DNA from: a virus
Length of the DNA stretch: 41,803 nucleotides
Virus record (IMG/VR): IMGVR_UViG_3300025655_000086
Span: 1-41,803 of that record
Reading direction: 5' to 3' (one strand)
Shown here: positions 1-9,017 of the stretch, in pieces
Layout: each line of letters opens with the position of its first letter
Position numbering within the stretch: position 1 is the stretch's first letter
Made by a program: the position numbers and the translations under genes
The notes under the pieces: model-generated
The model's database searches: none
Told to the model about the DNA's origin: nothing
What the model saw: only the letters and a program-made list of their open reading frames with translations

Positions 1-559
1 AACCTTGATACAATTCAGGACCTTCAGATTGAAGATCCCCAGCTGGATTTAGAGGTGAAGGTCCTACACCAGTACCGCCTGGACCAAAACCCCCTCCAGC
101 TGGAGGTTGCGGGTCAGGAGTAAATCCAAATTCTGGTTTTGGAGTTCCATCAGGATTAAAAATATTTTTAAAGCCATCATTAGAAAGACCATATAAATAT
201 GCAATATCGTTTTCTTTATCCTTAGGAACAGGAACACATTCATTCACTATTTTAATGCAAACTTTATAAGTATAAATTGCTCCAGTAGGTGTATTATTAA
301 TACCTACTAAAAAACCCCCTTTAGGCCCTGGAGAAGCTATATCGGCACCTTCAGGTACTTCACCGATTACATTTTTAGGTATACAAACAAAAGCTATATC
401 ATTTGAGTCAGGTTCTTTTATTGGTGGTCCTGTTTCTGGGGGTTCAGGTGTTACTCTTTCCTCTCCCCCATCTACTCCATCATCTGGGGGGTCTCCAACA
501 TTACCAGGACCCTTTCCAGGAAGAAAGGCTCCGCAACCAAACTTCTCTACATTTGACAT
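1..559 (-). CDS. Pro/Gly-rich hypothetical virion-region protein (3' end outside window)
   Basis: This frame opens with ATG at 559 and stays open to the window edge, so at least 186 residues are coded and the C-terminus is missing. The N-terminus has MSNVEKFGCGAF and is followed by a Pro/Gly/Glu-rich stretch (about residues 14-50). A more ordinary segment with FVCIPKNVIGEVPEG and YTYKVCIKIV follows, and then another Pro/Gly-rich stretch containing PQPPAGGGFGPGGTG. The composition looks like a linker or virion surface protein. It begins 7 bases after the stop of the 707-residue gene in the same direction, so it probably belongs to the same late unit. No Shine-Dalgarno site is evident before the ATG, which suggests coupling to the upstream gene. 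I do not recognise the family and assign no function. Confidence 0.6.
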   Translation of the reverse strand, partial: MSNVEKFGCGAFLPGKGPGNVGDPPDDGVDGGEERVTPEPPETGPPIKEPDSNDIAFVCIPKNVIGEVPEGADIASPGPKGGFLVGINNTPTGAIYTYKVCIKIVNECVPVPKDKENDIAYLYGLSNDGFKNIFNPDGTPKPEFGFTPDPQPPAGGGFGPGGTGVGPSPLNPAGDLQSEGPELYQG

Positions 560-565
560 AATTTA

Positions 566-2689
566 TCAAGTAATATTTCTAAGTTCCATTATCCCGTCTA
601 AATACAAACTAAATTTTATTTTATTTATATTAGGATCAACGATTCCACCTGATGAATCTTTCATATACATTTGAATTCTAGCAAGATAAGAAATATTAAG
701 AGGATTTTGAGCATGTCCTAAAGGAAAATAAAAAGAATCTATAGTCTTAAAGTCTCTTAAATCTGCAAACGCTTTCCTACCTCCGCATCCTACTTTTCTA
801 TAATCAACTTTGGGTACAGATTGTCCAAACTCTAGATATGTTAGTGTTGGATCGGCTGTTGCCATATAAATATCTACAGGACTAACAGAATTATTCTCAA
901 GTCCAGTATAGTCAACTTCTAATCTAAAAAAACCACCTCCATAATTTTTATAAGTAAGTAGACCGTAATCTAATTCATTTTGAATAGCGGCAAGATCCTC
1001 TGCGAATTTACTATTTACTGGATTAAAAGGAGCTTGAGTTCCTAATATAAAATAATTTATTGGTGAATTTTCTGTTCCTAATTCTGAATATGTTTTATTA
1101 GTGAATATCTTAAAAGGAGTTTCAAATGTTCTAGGAACTGCGGCAGTTGTAGCCCCTATACCGCCTCCTGTACCGCCTCCTGTACCCCCCTCTATTAATT
1201 CTGTTAAAGTTTGTATTTTAGTTTTTAAATCATCATTAATTCTTTTTAATTCATACTGCATCTCAGCTTTTCCAATAGCTGGGTTAGCTAAAGAAAGTTG
1301 AGGGAATGCGGCTGAAATGCCTGCTCTTTCATTATAAGTTAATTCAGCAGTTCTAAAGAAAGGTCTAATATCAACAACGTCTTCAGGAGCTACAGACAAA
1401 GAAGTATTTTGTACGAAAACATAAGCTACAGGAAGTATTGACTGACCTACTAACTCATATGCAGTACTTTCTAACTTTTCCGAAATTAAAGGAGCTATGT
1501 TAAGCAAATCATCTGGTGAGGGGAAAGATCCTCTCATATCATAAGCTATATCATTATCTGAAGTCGATGTAAATCCTAAATCCTCATTTAAAGCGTCTGC
1601 TGGATTTGCAAGTATTTTATGATTATCAGTAGTAAGTTGATAATTTTTTAATTCAATACCAGTCAAAGGCTTATCACTAATTTTAATACCAGCCCCACGA
1701 ACTATACCTAAAGTGGGAGCTGTTATAGTAGTTTTTCCTGATGGTTTTAAAATATTAACACTATCACTATCTATTGGAGAACTATAAATAAATACTAAAT
1801 CAATTCTACTTTGAACACCATCTACTGGAACTTCATTACCATTTTCATCTATGTAATTAAAATCATTAGAATCAAATGGTGGAACTTCAATAGAAAGTTC
1901 TGAATCAACATCCACTACAGCTAATCTTGAAACACCCCTCCAAGCTTTTATAAAATAAGATTCAACATTAGGTAGATCGACCATTCCAAGGTTAGCTGAA
2001 GAACCGTACTTTTCTAGTAAAAAACTAGAATAATTTTCGCTACTTTTTGCCCATAATAAGGCGTGACTAATTATTGGAACTGTAAAAAATGCTTGTGATC
2101 CTGGATCATTATCTGCACTATAGAAAAAACCTTGCGAATTATCGTCAACTAACAAGCCTGTACTATTTACAGGTGTTTGTGGGTCGTAAACAGGCCAAGT
2201 GAATGCTCTTTCTGCTAAACCTGTCATACCTGTAGAATTTCCTATAACATTTGTTTTAAATCTATTTAATGTTTGATTTAAAACAAAATTAGCATTATTT
2301 ATAAAATTACCACCAAATTCTAAAGGTGTGGCTGTCTTATAACTATCAACCTCACCAAGAACGTCACCAGTAAGTTTTTCTAAAAAAGCTAAAGGTAATT
2401 TTGTAGAAACATCATTAATTCTAGCAGTATATCTTCCTGGTTTAACCCTAACTTTTCTATCCCCACCAGAAGCGTAAGGTTTTAACTCAGAAAAATCAGA
2501 TCTACTAACATTAGAAATACCATCCCCAAGTGTTACTTTTTGAATTTGATCCTTCAGCCACAAACAATTTTCTTGAAGCTGCTTTAATGGAATGTTATCA
2601 ACTTCAAAATAGTAAGGATCATTAGCTTTAAAAAAGCGTATAGGGTCTGTAAACCTAAAACTACTATCTTTAAAAATTTTCTCTGCCAT
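566..2689 (-). CDS. Baseplate-associated structural protein with PYYFEVDNIPLKQL N-terminal motif
   Basis: This is a 707-residue protein. Near its N-terminus (residues 23-48) it has the string NDPYYFEVDNIPLKQLQE followed by LWLKDQI. The next protein encoded upstream has a comparable stretch (DNEPLYDLE...LWEK), so this is probably a shared docking segment for the baseplate. Residues 430-470 contain DIRPFFRTAELTYNERAG, typical in style of phage virion proteins. Residues 473-500 look like a short coiled coil, followed by a Gly/Thr-rich linker (about 501-512) and a C-terminal beta-rich domain. Its start overlaps the stop of the 1179-residue gene (TAATG), indicating coupled translation. Virion function is inferred from position and composition; the exact attachment point is unknown. 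Confidence 0.65.
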   Translation of the reverse strand: MAEKIFKDSSFRFTDPIRFFKANDPYYFEVDNIPLKQLQENCLWLKDQIQKVTLGDGISNVSRSDFSELKPYASGGDRKVRVKPGRYTARINDVSTKLPLAFLEKLTGDVLGEVDSYKTATPLEFGGNFINNANFVLNQTLNRFKTNVIGNSTGMTGLAERAFTWPVYDPQTPVNSTGLLVDDNSQGFFYSADNDPGSQAFFTVPIISHALLWAKSSENYSSFLLEKYGSSANLGMVDLPNVESYFIKAWRGVSRLAVVDVDSELSIEVPPFDSNDFNYIDENGNEVPVDGVQSRIDLVFIYSSPIDSDSVNILKPSGKTTITAPTLGIVRGAGIKISDKPLTGIELKNYQLTTDNHKILANPADALNEDLGFTSTSDNDIAYDMRGSFPSPDDLLNIAPLISEKLESTAYELVGQSILPVAYVFVQNTSLSVAPEDVVDIRPFFRTAELTYNERAGISAAFPQLSLANPAIGKAEMQYELKRINDDLKTKIQTLTELIEGGTGGGTGGGIGATTAAVPRTFETPFKIFTNKTYSELGTENSPINYFILGTQAPFNPVNSKFAEDLAAIQNELDYGLLTYKNYGGGFFRLEVDYTGLENNSVSPVDIYMATADPTLTYLEFGQSVPKVDYRKVGCGGRKAFADLRDFKTIDSFYFPLGHAQNPLNISYLARIQMYMKDSSGGIVDPNINKIKFSLYLDGIMELRNIT

Positions 2690-5600
2690 TAGTTATCTCT
2701 CTTTAAATCAAAAATACCTGCTGATTTGAATCCTAAACTTCCAGAAGTATCTCCAGGGAACGCTTCACTTCCTCTTACATTACTAAACCCTGCATTATAC
2801 ATTGTAACTTTTCTAGGTCTGCCGGAACTTCCTAAAGTTGCATTTCTAGAATTAGCAAAACAATAAGCTGCCGACTCGTCTAACATACATTGCGTCGGAT
2901 TATCGTCTAAAAACTCTGAACAGTAATAAAACCCAGAAGTCCATAAGGTGTCTGGGGTCCCGTCACCATCACTATCGTAACTTAGTTTTAACAATTCAGG
3001 ATAAATTGAACTTGCGTTTGTAGCACCAACAGCATTTACAGCAGATAACGGCGCTGAACAGTTGTAGCCTTGAGCAAAAATTTGATAAGCTGGTCCAAGA
3101 ACACCGCTAAAGTTCCCAGAATGGGGGTAAGCCCCCTCATAATAACCGCTTAAATCCGTCAAAAGTATTTTAGCTGCTGATTTAGGAGTCCAATAAATTC
3201 TAAAAGGACCTCTGTTTTCTGCTGTGCCTGGAATAGAACCATATAATTCTGTATTTATAGAATTATAGTTTAGACCAGCCTCTACTAATATATCAGCTGT
3301 TTCTGAATTTAATTCTCCACTTACAGGATAAAATCTATCAAAAGGATCGTTATACCCTACTCCCGAAGGAATAGTAAGTACAGAGCTACCAGCACCGAAA
3401 GAATCTAAAATACTTAGATTACCTGTATCAGGAGTATACTTAGGTGCTCCAGAAGCGATAACATTTACCGCTAATGAACCATCAATAGATGAATACCAAA
3501 AAGCATCAGGACCTTTATATTGAGTATTAAAAGGATGTTGACCACTTAAAGATAAGTAAGAAGCATTTAGTCTTGAAGTGTCTGCTATATTCCAAATTAA
3601 AAACTTATCACAATCAGAACCACTAGCATTGTAATAAAAACCATCTAAAGGAGAGGTGTTACTTGCTAATGGGAAATGCACGTTTGTAACATTGACAACA
3701 CTGTCTTGAACAGCTCTAACGCAAACACCACCTTGAGAATAAGTTTGTGCATCGGAATATGTATTTAATATATCAGTTCCATTAAGCAAAAATACGTTAA
3801 CATTTGGTTGTTCATCAAAAGTTTTTATAGTGGTTAGAGATACAGGCAAACTTGGAGAGTTTACTGCAACAGTAGGCTCTTGTGGGTTTGCGAAAAACTG
3901 AATTGACCCAGAACCTGTAAAACCACTAGTATAATATAGTTCTGCTTGTCCGTAATCTAAGCCACTAACTAAAACATCTAAACCTTCTGCTGTATTAGAC
4001 CAGTGTGTAGGTGCTGATCCGCAATCAAACATATTGATTATAGAATTTTTATTAGCCACCAAACACGCTCTTGTAGCATGTAGCTCTACAGATGTGTGAT
4101 TTCCCTGAGAACTAAGATCAAAACCACTAACATCTAATACATTAGAGGTCTCTTTTTTAGCAGGTTCAATATTTAATGTAGAATTATTTTCTACTAAAAT
4201 ATCGACACCAAACTGTCCTATAAATGTTGGCCCATGAATATTTATTTCTGAATTATCAGATCCATAAAGAGCACAGGATTTTTGTTGAGTATAATAACTA
4301 TCATCTCCAAAAACAAAAGTGCATCCATTTTTTGAACCAAATAAGGATGCTTTTGAATTATTTTTAACAAAAACACCCTTACCGTAACATGCTGTTTCGT
4401 TTAAAGAGTTAGTTGATTGCAAATCGCAATGAATTAAATCAATATTAGAATTATCAAAAACGGATATTGCAGGCAATGTTGCAAGTCCCGTTTCCCAATA
4501 TTCAGCCGCATGATCATCTAAGAATCTGGAGCTTCCGTATTTTTCTGGAGTGTGGTCACCCCTTTCAAAGGTAAACTCACTATTATTTTTTAAAAATATA
4601 TGTTGACCGTTTGCAGAAAAATCTAATTGACGTTTTGTTTGTTGAGATGCGACAGTCATACCGTTTTCAGATTTATATAAAAACAAAGAGTTATTAGATC
4701 GTATTCCTTCTTTTTTATTAGCATCAACAATTAAATTGTTAAATATTAGTGTTGAATTTCTAGATGTGATTCCCGTTTCACTACCATAAGAATCTAAACA
4801 TCCTGAAAAATCTAAATGTGAATTATTAAATACAAAATTAGATTTTGTATTTAATTCTCCAGCTAACAGAGCAGCTGAATCAAAACTTGTTATCGCTGAG
4901 GGACCGTAACCTCCGTAAATTTTAGAATTGTCTAATAAAAATCCTATTTCGTTTCTAGATGCTATAATTGAAAAATCTTGAGGAACAGCACTTAAATCAC
5001 CAACACCGTCAGTAATAGAATTAATGAATGTGGAACTTAATATAACTTCAGAATTAACTGCATGGAATCCAGGTGTCTGTCCTACTATTCGCGTAGTTGC
5101 ATCTGATTGTTCATAATTCCTGTATGCGAAAGCAGATCTTGATAATGTTACAGTAGAGTTTATGAACTTAAATCCAGCTTTCTTTGCATGAGCAGCGGAA
5201 CAATTTTCTAAAACAACGTCTGAATTGTTAATCTCTATACCTAAATTTTCTGTATTCTGTGGGTTTACAAAGAAATTTCTAATGTAAATTTTTCCACTAC
5301 AGTTCTTAACTCTTATTTTTTTTAATGAGTTTAGGTAAAAATTTCCTGTAATGTCAGTACTATTAGCTACAGCAAAGCTTCTAGCCAAATCATTTCCATT
5401 TGTTTGGTCAGTTGAACTAAAATCATAACTAAATGTTTGATCATCTAAACCAAACGTATAATCATAACCATTTAACTCTTCTGCTGTAGCTATCTTAAAA
5501 GAGTTTGCATTAGTAGCAGTAAATGGAGAATTTGCACCGTCAGCGTTTATTGCTACTGCTAATGGCGCTTTTCTTGTACTGTGGACTGGATATGCCACTA

Positions 5601-6228
5601 TAGTACCGCTATCAACCCTACTATCTAAACCTGCGGGATCTGAAGCTAAGGAGCTTAATACTCTAGTCTCTATAGCTAAACAAGATGTTTCTCCGAGAGT
5701 TGCGCTCAACTCACTTGAGGAAAAAGATCCAATAATATTGTGGCTTCCATTAGACCAAGAAGCAAAACCCCCATTCATAGTTTTTGTTATAGAACTAACA
5801 CTATGCGCTCTACCGAATCCTCTATTAATAATTTCTATAGAACCTTCTTCTTCTATGATAAAGTCATTTAGATCTATAATCTCATCTTCTCGGAAATTTG
5901 CATACTCAATTAATACAGGAAATCTAATTACTTTAGGTAAAGAGGCTAAACAAGAACTTAAATCCGTAAATATCGTTGAGTTTTGTTGTAGTGTTACGGT
6001 TGGGGTGTCCGCAGATACTGTTAAGGATAACCCAGGAACTGATGATGTTGGAAATCCCAATTTCTCCCAAAGAGCGTATGTTCTTTCTTCTAAATCATAC
6101 AAAGGTTCATTATCTTGTTCCCAATTATAAAAAGAACTAGTATCAAACTTGGAAACATTAGGAGTCCAAGAGTTGAAAAGCATTACACTCCCACTTCCAG
6201 TATAAATATCGTTTTTATTAAATGCCAT
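2689..6228 (-). CDS. Large tail-fibre/baseplate protein with predicted parallel beta-helix
   Basis: This is a 1179-residue protein. Residues 34-56 carry YNWEQDNEPLYDLEER followed by a hydrophobic LWEKLGF, resembling the anchoring motif of its neighbour. From roughly residue 290 to 800 there are many spaced repeats of the form N-N/D-S-x-hydrophobic-x-hydrophobic (for example NNSDVVLENC, NSTVTLSRS, NNSHLDFSGC, DNSNIDLIHC, NNSKASLFGS, NNSTLNIE). This is the signature of a right-handed parallel beta-helix of the pectate-lyase/tailspike type. The C-terminal third has many Tyr, Ser and Gly and looks like a separate beta-rich domain. The likely role is a virion fibre or a spike-like side protein. 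No catalytic site is obvious, so enzymatic activity is not claimed. It starts two bases after the stop of the 200-residue gene and has no clear Shine-Dalgarno site. Confidence 0.65.
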   Translation of the reverse strand: MAFNKNDIYTGSGSVMLFNSWTPNVSKFDTSSFYNWEQDNEPLYDLEERTYALWEKLGFPTSSVPGLSLTVSADTPTVTLQQNSTIFTDLSSCLASLPKVIRFPVLIEYANFREDEIIDLNDFIIEEEGSIEIINRGFGRAHSVSSITKTMNGGFASWSNGSHNIIGSFSSSELSATLGETSCLAIETRVLSSLASDPAGLDSRVDSGTIVAYPVHSTRKAPLAVAINADGANSPFTATNANSFKIATAEELNGYDYTFGLDDQTFSYDFSSTDQTNGNDLARSFAVANSTDITGNFYLNSLKKIRVKNCSGKIYIRNFFVNPQNTENLGIEINNSDVVLENCSAAHAKKAGFKFINSTVTLSRSAFAYRNYEQSDATTRIVGQTPGFHAVNSEVILSSTFINSITDGVGDLSAVPQDFSIIASRNEIGFLLDNSKIYGGYGPSAITSFDSAALLAGELNTKSNFVFNNSHLDFSGCLDSYGSETGITSRNSTLIFNNLIVDANKKEGIRSNNSLFLYKSENGMTVASQQTKRQLDFSANGQHIFLKNNSEFTFERGDHTPEKYGSSRFLDDHAAEYWETGLATLPAISVFDNSNIDLIHCDLQSTNSLNETACYGKGVFVKNNSKASLFGSKNGCTFVFGDDSYYTQQKSCALYGSDNSEINIHGPTFIGQFGVDILVENNSTLNIEPAKKETSNVLDVSGFDLSSQGNHTSVELHATRACLVANKNSIINMFDCGSAPTHWSNTAEGLDVLVSGLDYGQAELYYTSGFTGSGSIQFFANPQEPTVAVNSPSLPVSLTTIKTFDEQPNVNVFLLNGTDILNTYSDAQTYSQGGVCVRAVQDSVVNVTNVHFPLASNTSPLDGFYYNASGSDCDKFLIWNIADTSRLNASYLSLSGQHPFNTQYKGPDAFWYSSIDGSLAVNVIASGAPKYTPDTGNLSILDSFGAGSSVLTIPSGVGYNDPFDRFYPVSGELNSETADILVEAGLNYNSINTELYGSIPGTAENRGPFRIYWTPKSAAKILLTDLSGYYEGAYPHSGNFSGVLGPAYQIFAQGYNCSAPLSAVNAVGATNASSIYPELLKLSYDSDGDGTPDTLWTSGFYYCSEFLDDNPTQCMLDESAAYCFANSRNATLGSSGRPRKVTMYNAGFSNVRGSEAFPGDTSGSLGFKSAGIFDLKRDN

Positions 6229-6230
6229 TT

Positions 6231-6833
6231 CTAAAAATTAAGAGTCCATCTAAATATTAAACTGAAATCATCAGTTTTTCTTATATCTCCAAAAGTTCTA
6301 TAACAAACAAGAATAGGTCTATTTGTTGCGTATCCTGTTGGATTTTTCATCAACATGCCTATCTCATTTAAGTTTAAATCTTGTCCACTTCTAACTAAAT
6401 TGTTGCAAGCATCCTCATCTAAAACTAAAGTATACCTAACTGATGTTTTATCAATTTTAGTTATTTTATTTTTTGGTATTCTAGCAGCTATCGTAGTGCT
6501 TGTGGTTTCATTAGTTATTTGAGTTGCCTCTTCTATATATAGGTTAGAATTAATACCATACTCTGTTCCTGTTAATGCGCCAGAAAGCTCATAAATCGCG
6601 CTAGTCTCCCCTCCCTCTGGGGGTCCAGACACGCCGACTTGAAATCTATCTATTTGATAATCTAAAATACTATTAGATCCAGATCCAGTAAAAAGGTAAG
6701 ATAACCCAACACCCATACCAGACACGATAATATTATGATCATCGAAAATCTTTTCTGTTGATCCGTCTTTATATTTTTTATATATTTCTAAATGACCAGA
6801 TATATTTAATTTATTAGACATAGATTTTTTCAC
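6231..6833 (-). CDS. Small tail adhesin/adaptor made of the shared GHLEIY...RWTLNF module
   Basis: This protein has 200 residues from a GTG at 6833. That start is preferred because AAAGGTG lies 6 bases upstream, and because it places SGHL at residues 12-15, exactly where CGHL sits in the paralogue encoded just upstream. The whole protein matches the N-terminal domain of that paralogue: NIIVSGMGVGLSYLF versus NIIVSGTGLALANLF, IDRFQVGV in both, NEIGMLMKNP versus NEIGLFIKDP, and RKTDDFSLIFRWTLNF versus RKTNDFSLIFTWTINF. It is therefore a stand-alone copy of a virion module. The likely role is as an adaptor or adhesin near the baseplate. An alternative start is ATG at 6821. A longer reading from GTG at 6842 is less likely because that codon lies inside the putative ribosome-binding site. 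Confidence 0.65.
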   Translation of the reverse strand: MKKSMSNKLNISGHLEIYKKYKDGSTEKIFDDHNIIVSGMGVGLSYLFTGSGSNSILDYQIDRFQVGVSGPPEGGETSAIYELSGALTGTEYGINSNLYIEEATQITNETTSTTIAARIPKNKITKIDKTSVRYTLVLDEDACNNLVRSGQDLNLNEIGMLMKNPTGYATNRPILVCYRTFGDIRKTDDFSLIFRWTLNF

Positions 6834-6863
6834 GTTATTCACCTTTATATAATAGATAGTGCA

Positions 6864-9017
6864 TTAAGGACATTCTCTTACAACTCCATAGTTCAAGAAG
6901 ATAGAGCTAGGACAAGTAAGCTCCGGGTCATACGTTTCTCCTTTATACTTTTTAAACTCTTCATCGAAAGTATCCAAAGCCCATGTACCACTAGGACCTA
7001 TATTGTAAGCATTATATGTCGTCGGACCTTCTCCTGATACTGTAGGCCAATAACAATGACCTTCAGCAACATCATCCCAGGATAATGCATGGAATCCAAA
7101 GTCTAAAGGTTTTGATAAAGTGTTTTTAAAATAATCAGCGGCAGAAAAGGATGCTATAATTGTCTCAGGTTGTCTTGGTATCTCTCGGACAGTACCTGCC
7201 CCAAACTGTTTTGTAATGTCGTGGAAACCACAGGGAACAATTAATCCACCCATTCTTCCTGGGAAGGATCCATCGTTAACATCTGTAGCAAGTGTATTTA
7301 AAGCACTATCATTAGTTAAAAATTCATAATAGGCGGTTGGGTTTGTAAAGTCGTAACTACCGCCAAACTGTATTAGTTGGTCTTTATAATCTTCAGATGA
7401 TGGGAATCTTTGCACAGAATCATACGAACCTAAAACATTAATGTTTCCACCAGTTCTTACTGTATAAAAATCCTGATTAGTTGCAGCTCTCACATCGTTA
7501 AAAAACTGAGTTAAATCAGCATTTACATCATCCCAAGTTTCTCCTATCGCTGGAATTCTGAATGCTGTTCCATCTGGAGAACTACCAAAAAATCTTAAAA
7601 CAAGCCTTCCGTTGATTCTAAATGCTGCTGAAGAGTATTTTAATCTATTTATAACAAAAATAAACTCCTCTTTAACTAGTTCATCTATTTCTTCAGTTGT
7701 ATACAAACTTGTTGTTTGAGTATCTGTATATAAATTTACAGTCTCAAAATGTGGAAGTATACAATTAGTTAATCCATTATCTTCGCAGTATTGTACTTGA
7801 TTTAAAAAAGCGTGATATCTTATTTCAGGTATCGTTCGTATTTGGTCTGGTTCCGTTGAATAATAACTTGTCCATCTTAAATATTTAATTACAGGAGAAA
7901 TTGCGTCAAATCCGTAGTTTTTTCCAGATTTAGATTTTAATAATCTAGTGAATAGTTCAAATCTATCTATAGATTCTTGAGTCCTCATGCTGCAACTATA
8001 AATACCATTAGCAGGTCTTAAATATGACCAGACATTTCTAACTGAACAAGTATCAGTAGTACTCATCTGATCAAAATAATTTGAGCAAGTAGAAGGGTCT
8101 GCGTTTGTGAATGATGATGCATCTGTGTAGGGTGGGTTTGATCCAGTAACTTCTAGTGTGTCTGGATCTAAGTAGGGGTAGACTTCGGATTTATAGGTAG
8201 ATAACTTCCAACCGCCATATCCTTGGTCACTTCCAAGGGCAGAAGATGTTGCATCCACTAAAGGATCTCCACCACCACTAACCGATCCATTGATATTATC
8301 TGTTTCTGGTATACCCAACCAATTCATAAAAAGCATGGTGCTTATTGGCTGTGTTAATCTGTAGGATAAATCAAACGTGTGAGTACCATTAAATGTTCCT
8401 GTTAATTTAGGCTGCTCCACAGCTGTTATAAAGTTAATAGTCCATGTAAAAATTAAAGAAAAATCGTTCGTTTTTCTTACACCAGTAAAACTTCTATACG
8501 CGGCTAATACGCTGGAATTTTCGTTGTTTGGATCTTTAATAAATAATCCTATCTCATTTATAAATGCAGGTTTTTCATCTCTTGTAATCTTATTACATAA
8601 ATTATCTCCCAAAATTAATTTAAAAGTAACGCTTGTAGGGGAAGTTCTTTTAATTTGGGATTTTTTTATTTTTAAAAAATACTGATTTAATAATTTTTTT
8701 TCTTCTACTAATTGATCACTAACAATTTTATTTTCTGTAATACCATATTCGTCTAAAAGAGGATCAAATAATGATGTAGTAGAAGTATCAACTACTTTGT
8801 CAGAATCATAACCAACACCAACTTGAAATCTATCAATCTTAAAATTGTCAATAATTCCGTTTTCTTTAGAAGAGAATAAGTTAGCTAAAGCTAAACCAGT
8901 ACCAGAAACTATGATGTTATCTTCATCAAATACACATTCTTTTTTTCCATTTTTGAATTGTGTTTCAACTTTAAGATGCCCGCAAACGGTACTTACTTTA
9001 TCTTTTATTGTTTTCAT
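6864..9017 (-). CDS. Putative tailspike: shared adaptor module fused to GH71/GH99-like glycosidase domain
   Basis: This protein has 717 residues from ATG at 9017. That start overlaps the previous stop (ATGA) and has GGAGG about 11 bases upstream. An in-frame ATG 18 bases earlier would contain that ribosome-binding site and is rejected. Residues 12-196 form the module shared with the 200-residue neighbour (IDRFQVGVG, NEIGLFIKDP, RKTNDFSLIFTWTINF). Residues about 215-717 form a different domain. It has FRINGRLVLRFFG near 466, like the 'yfrinGkPvl..f' strand of GH99/GH71-type barrels. SWDDVAEGHCYWP at 646-658 resembles the family signature W-N/D-D/E-x-x-E-G/S-H/T-Y-x-x-P. This suggests a host polysaccharide-degrading or receptor-binding tailspike. 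The domain assignment rests on motif memory and needs a profile search. Many cysteines may form disulphides. Confidence 0.6.
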   Translation of the reverse strand: MKTIKDKVSTVCGHLKVETQFKNGKKECVFDEDNIIVSGTGLALANLFSSKENGIIDNFKIDRFQVGVGYDSDKVVDTSTTSLFDPLLDEYGITENKIVSDQLVEEKKLLNQYFLKIKKSQIKRTSPTSVTFKLILGDNLCNKITRDEKPAFINEIGLFIKDPNNENSSVLAAYRSFTGVRKTNDFSLIFTWTINFITAVEQPKLTGTFNGTHTFDLSYRLTQPISTMLFMNWLGIPETDNINGSVSGGGDPLVDATSSALGSDQGYGGWKLSTYKSEVYPYLDPDTLEVTGSNPPYTDASSFTNADPSTCSNYFDQMSTTDTCSVRNVWSYLRPANGIYSCSMRTQESIDRFELFTRLLKSKSGKNYGFDAISPVIKYLRWTSYYSTEPDQIRTIPEIRYHAFLNQVQYCEDNGLTNCILPHFETVNLYTDTQTTSLYTTEEIDELVKEEFIFVINRLKYSSAAFRINGRLVLRFFGSSPDGTAFRIPAIGETWDDVNADLTQFFNDVRAATNQDFYTVRTGGNINVLGSYDSVQRFPSSEDYKDQLIQFGGSYDFTNPTAYYEFLTNDSALNTLATDVNDGSFPGRMGGLIVPCGFHDITKQFGAGTVREIPRQPETIIASFSAADYFKNTLSKPLDFGFHALSWDDVAEGHCYWPTVSGEGPTTYNAYNIGPSGTWALDTFDEEFKKYKGETYDPELTCPSSIFLNYGVVRECP

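Noticed and set aside
5738-6130. Plus-strand open frame of 130 codons
   Set aside because: It is fully antisense to the 1179-residue virion gene, has no ribosome-binding site and no recognisable protein features.
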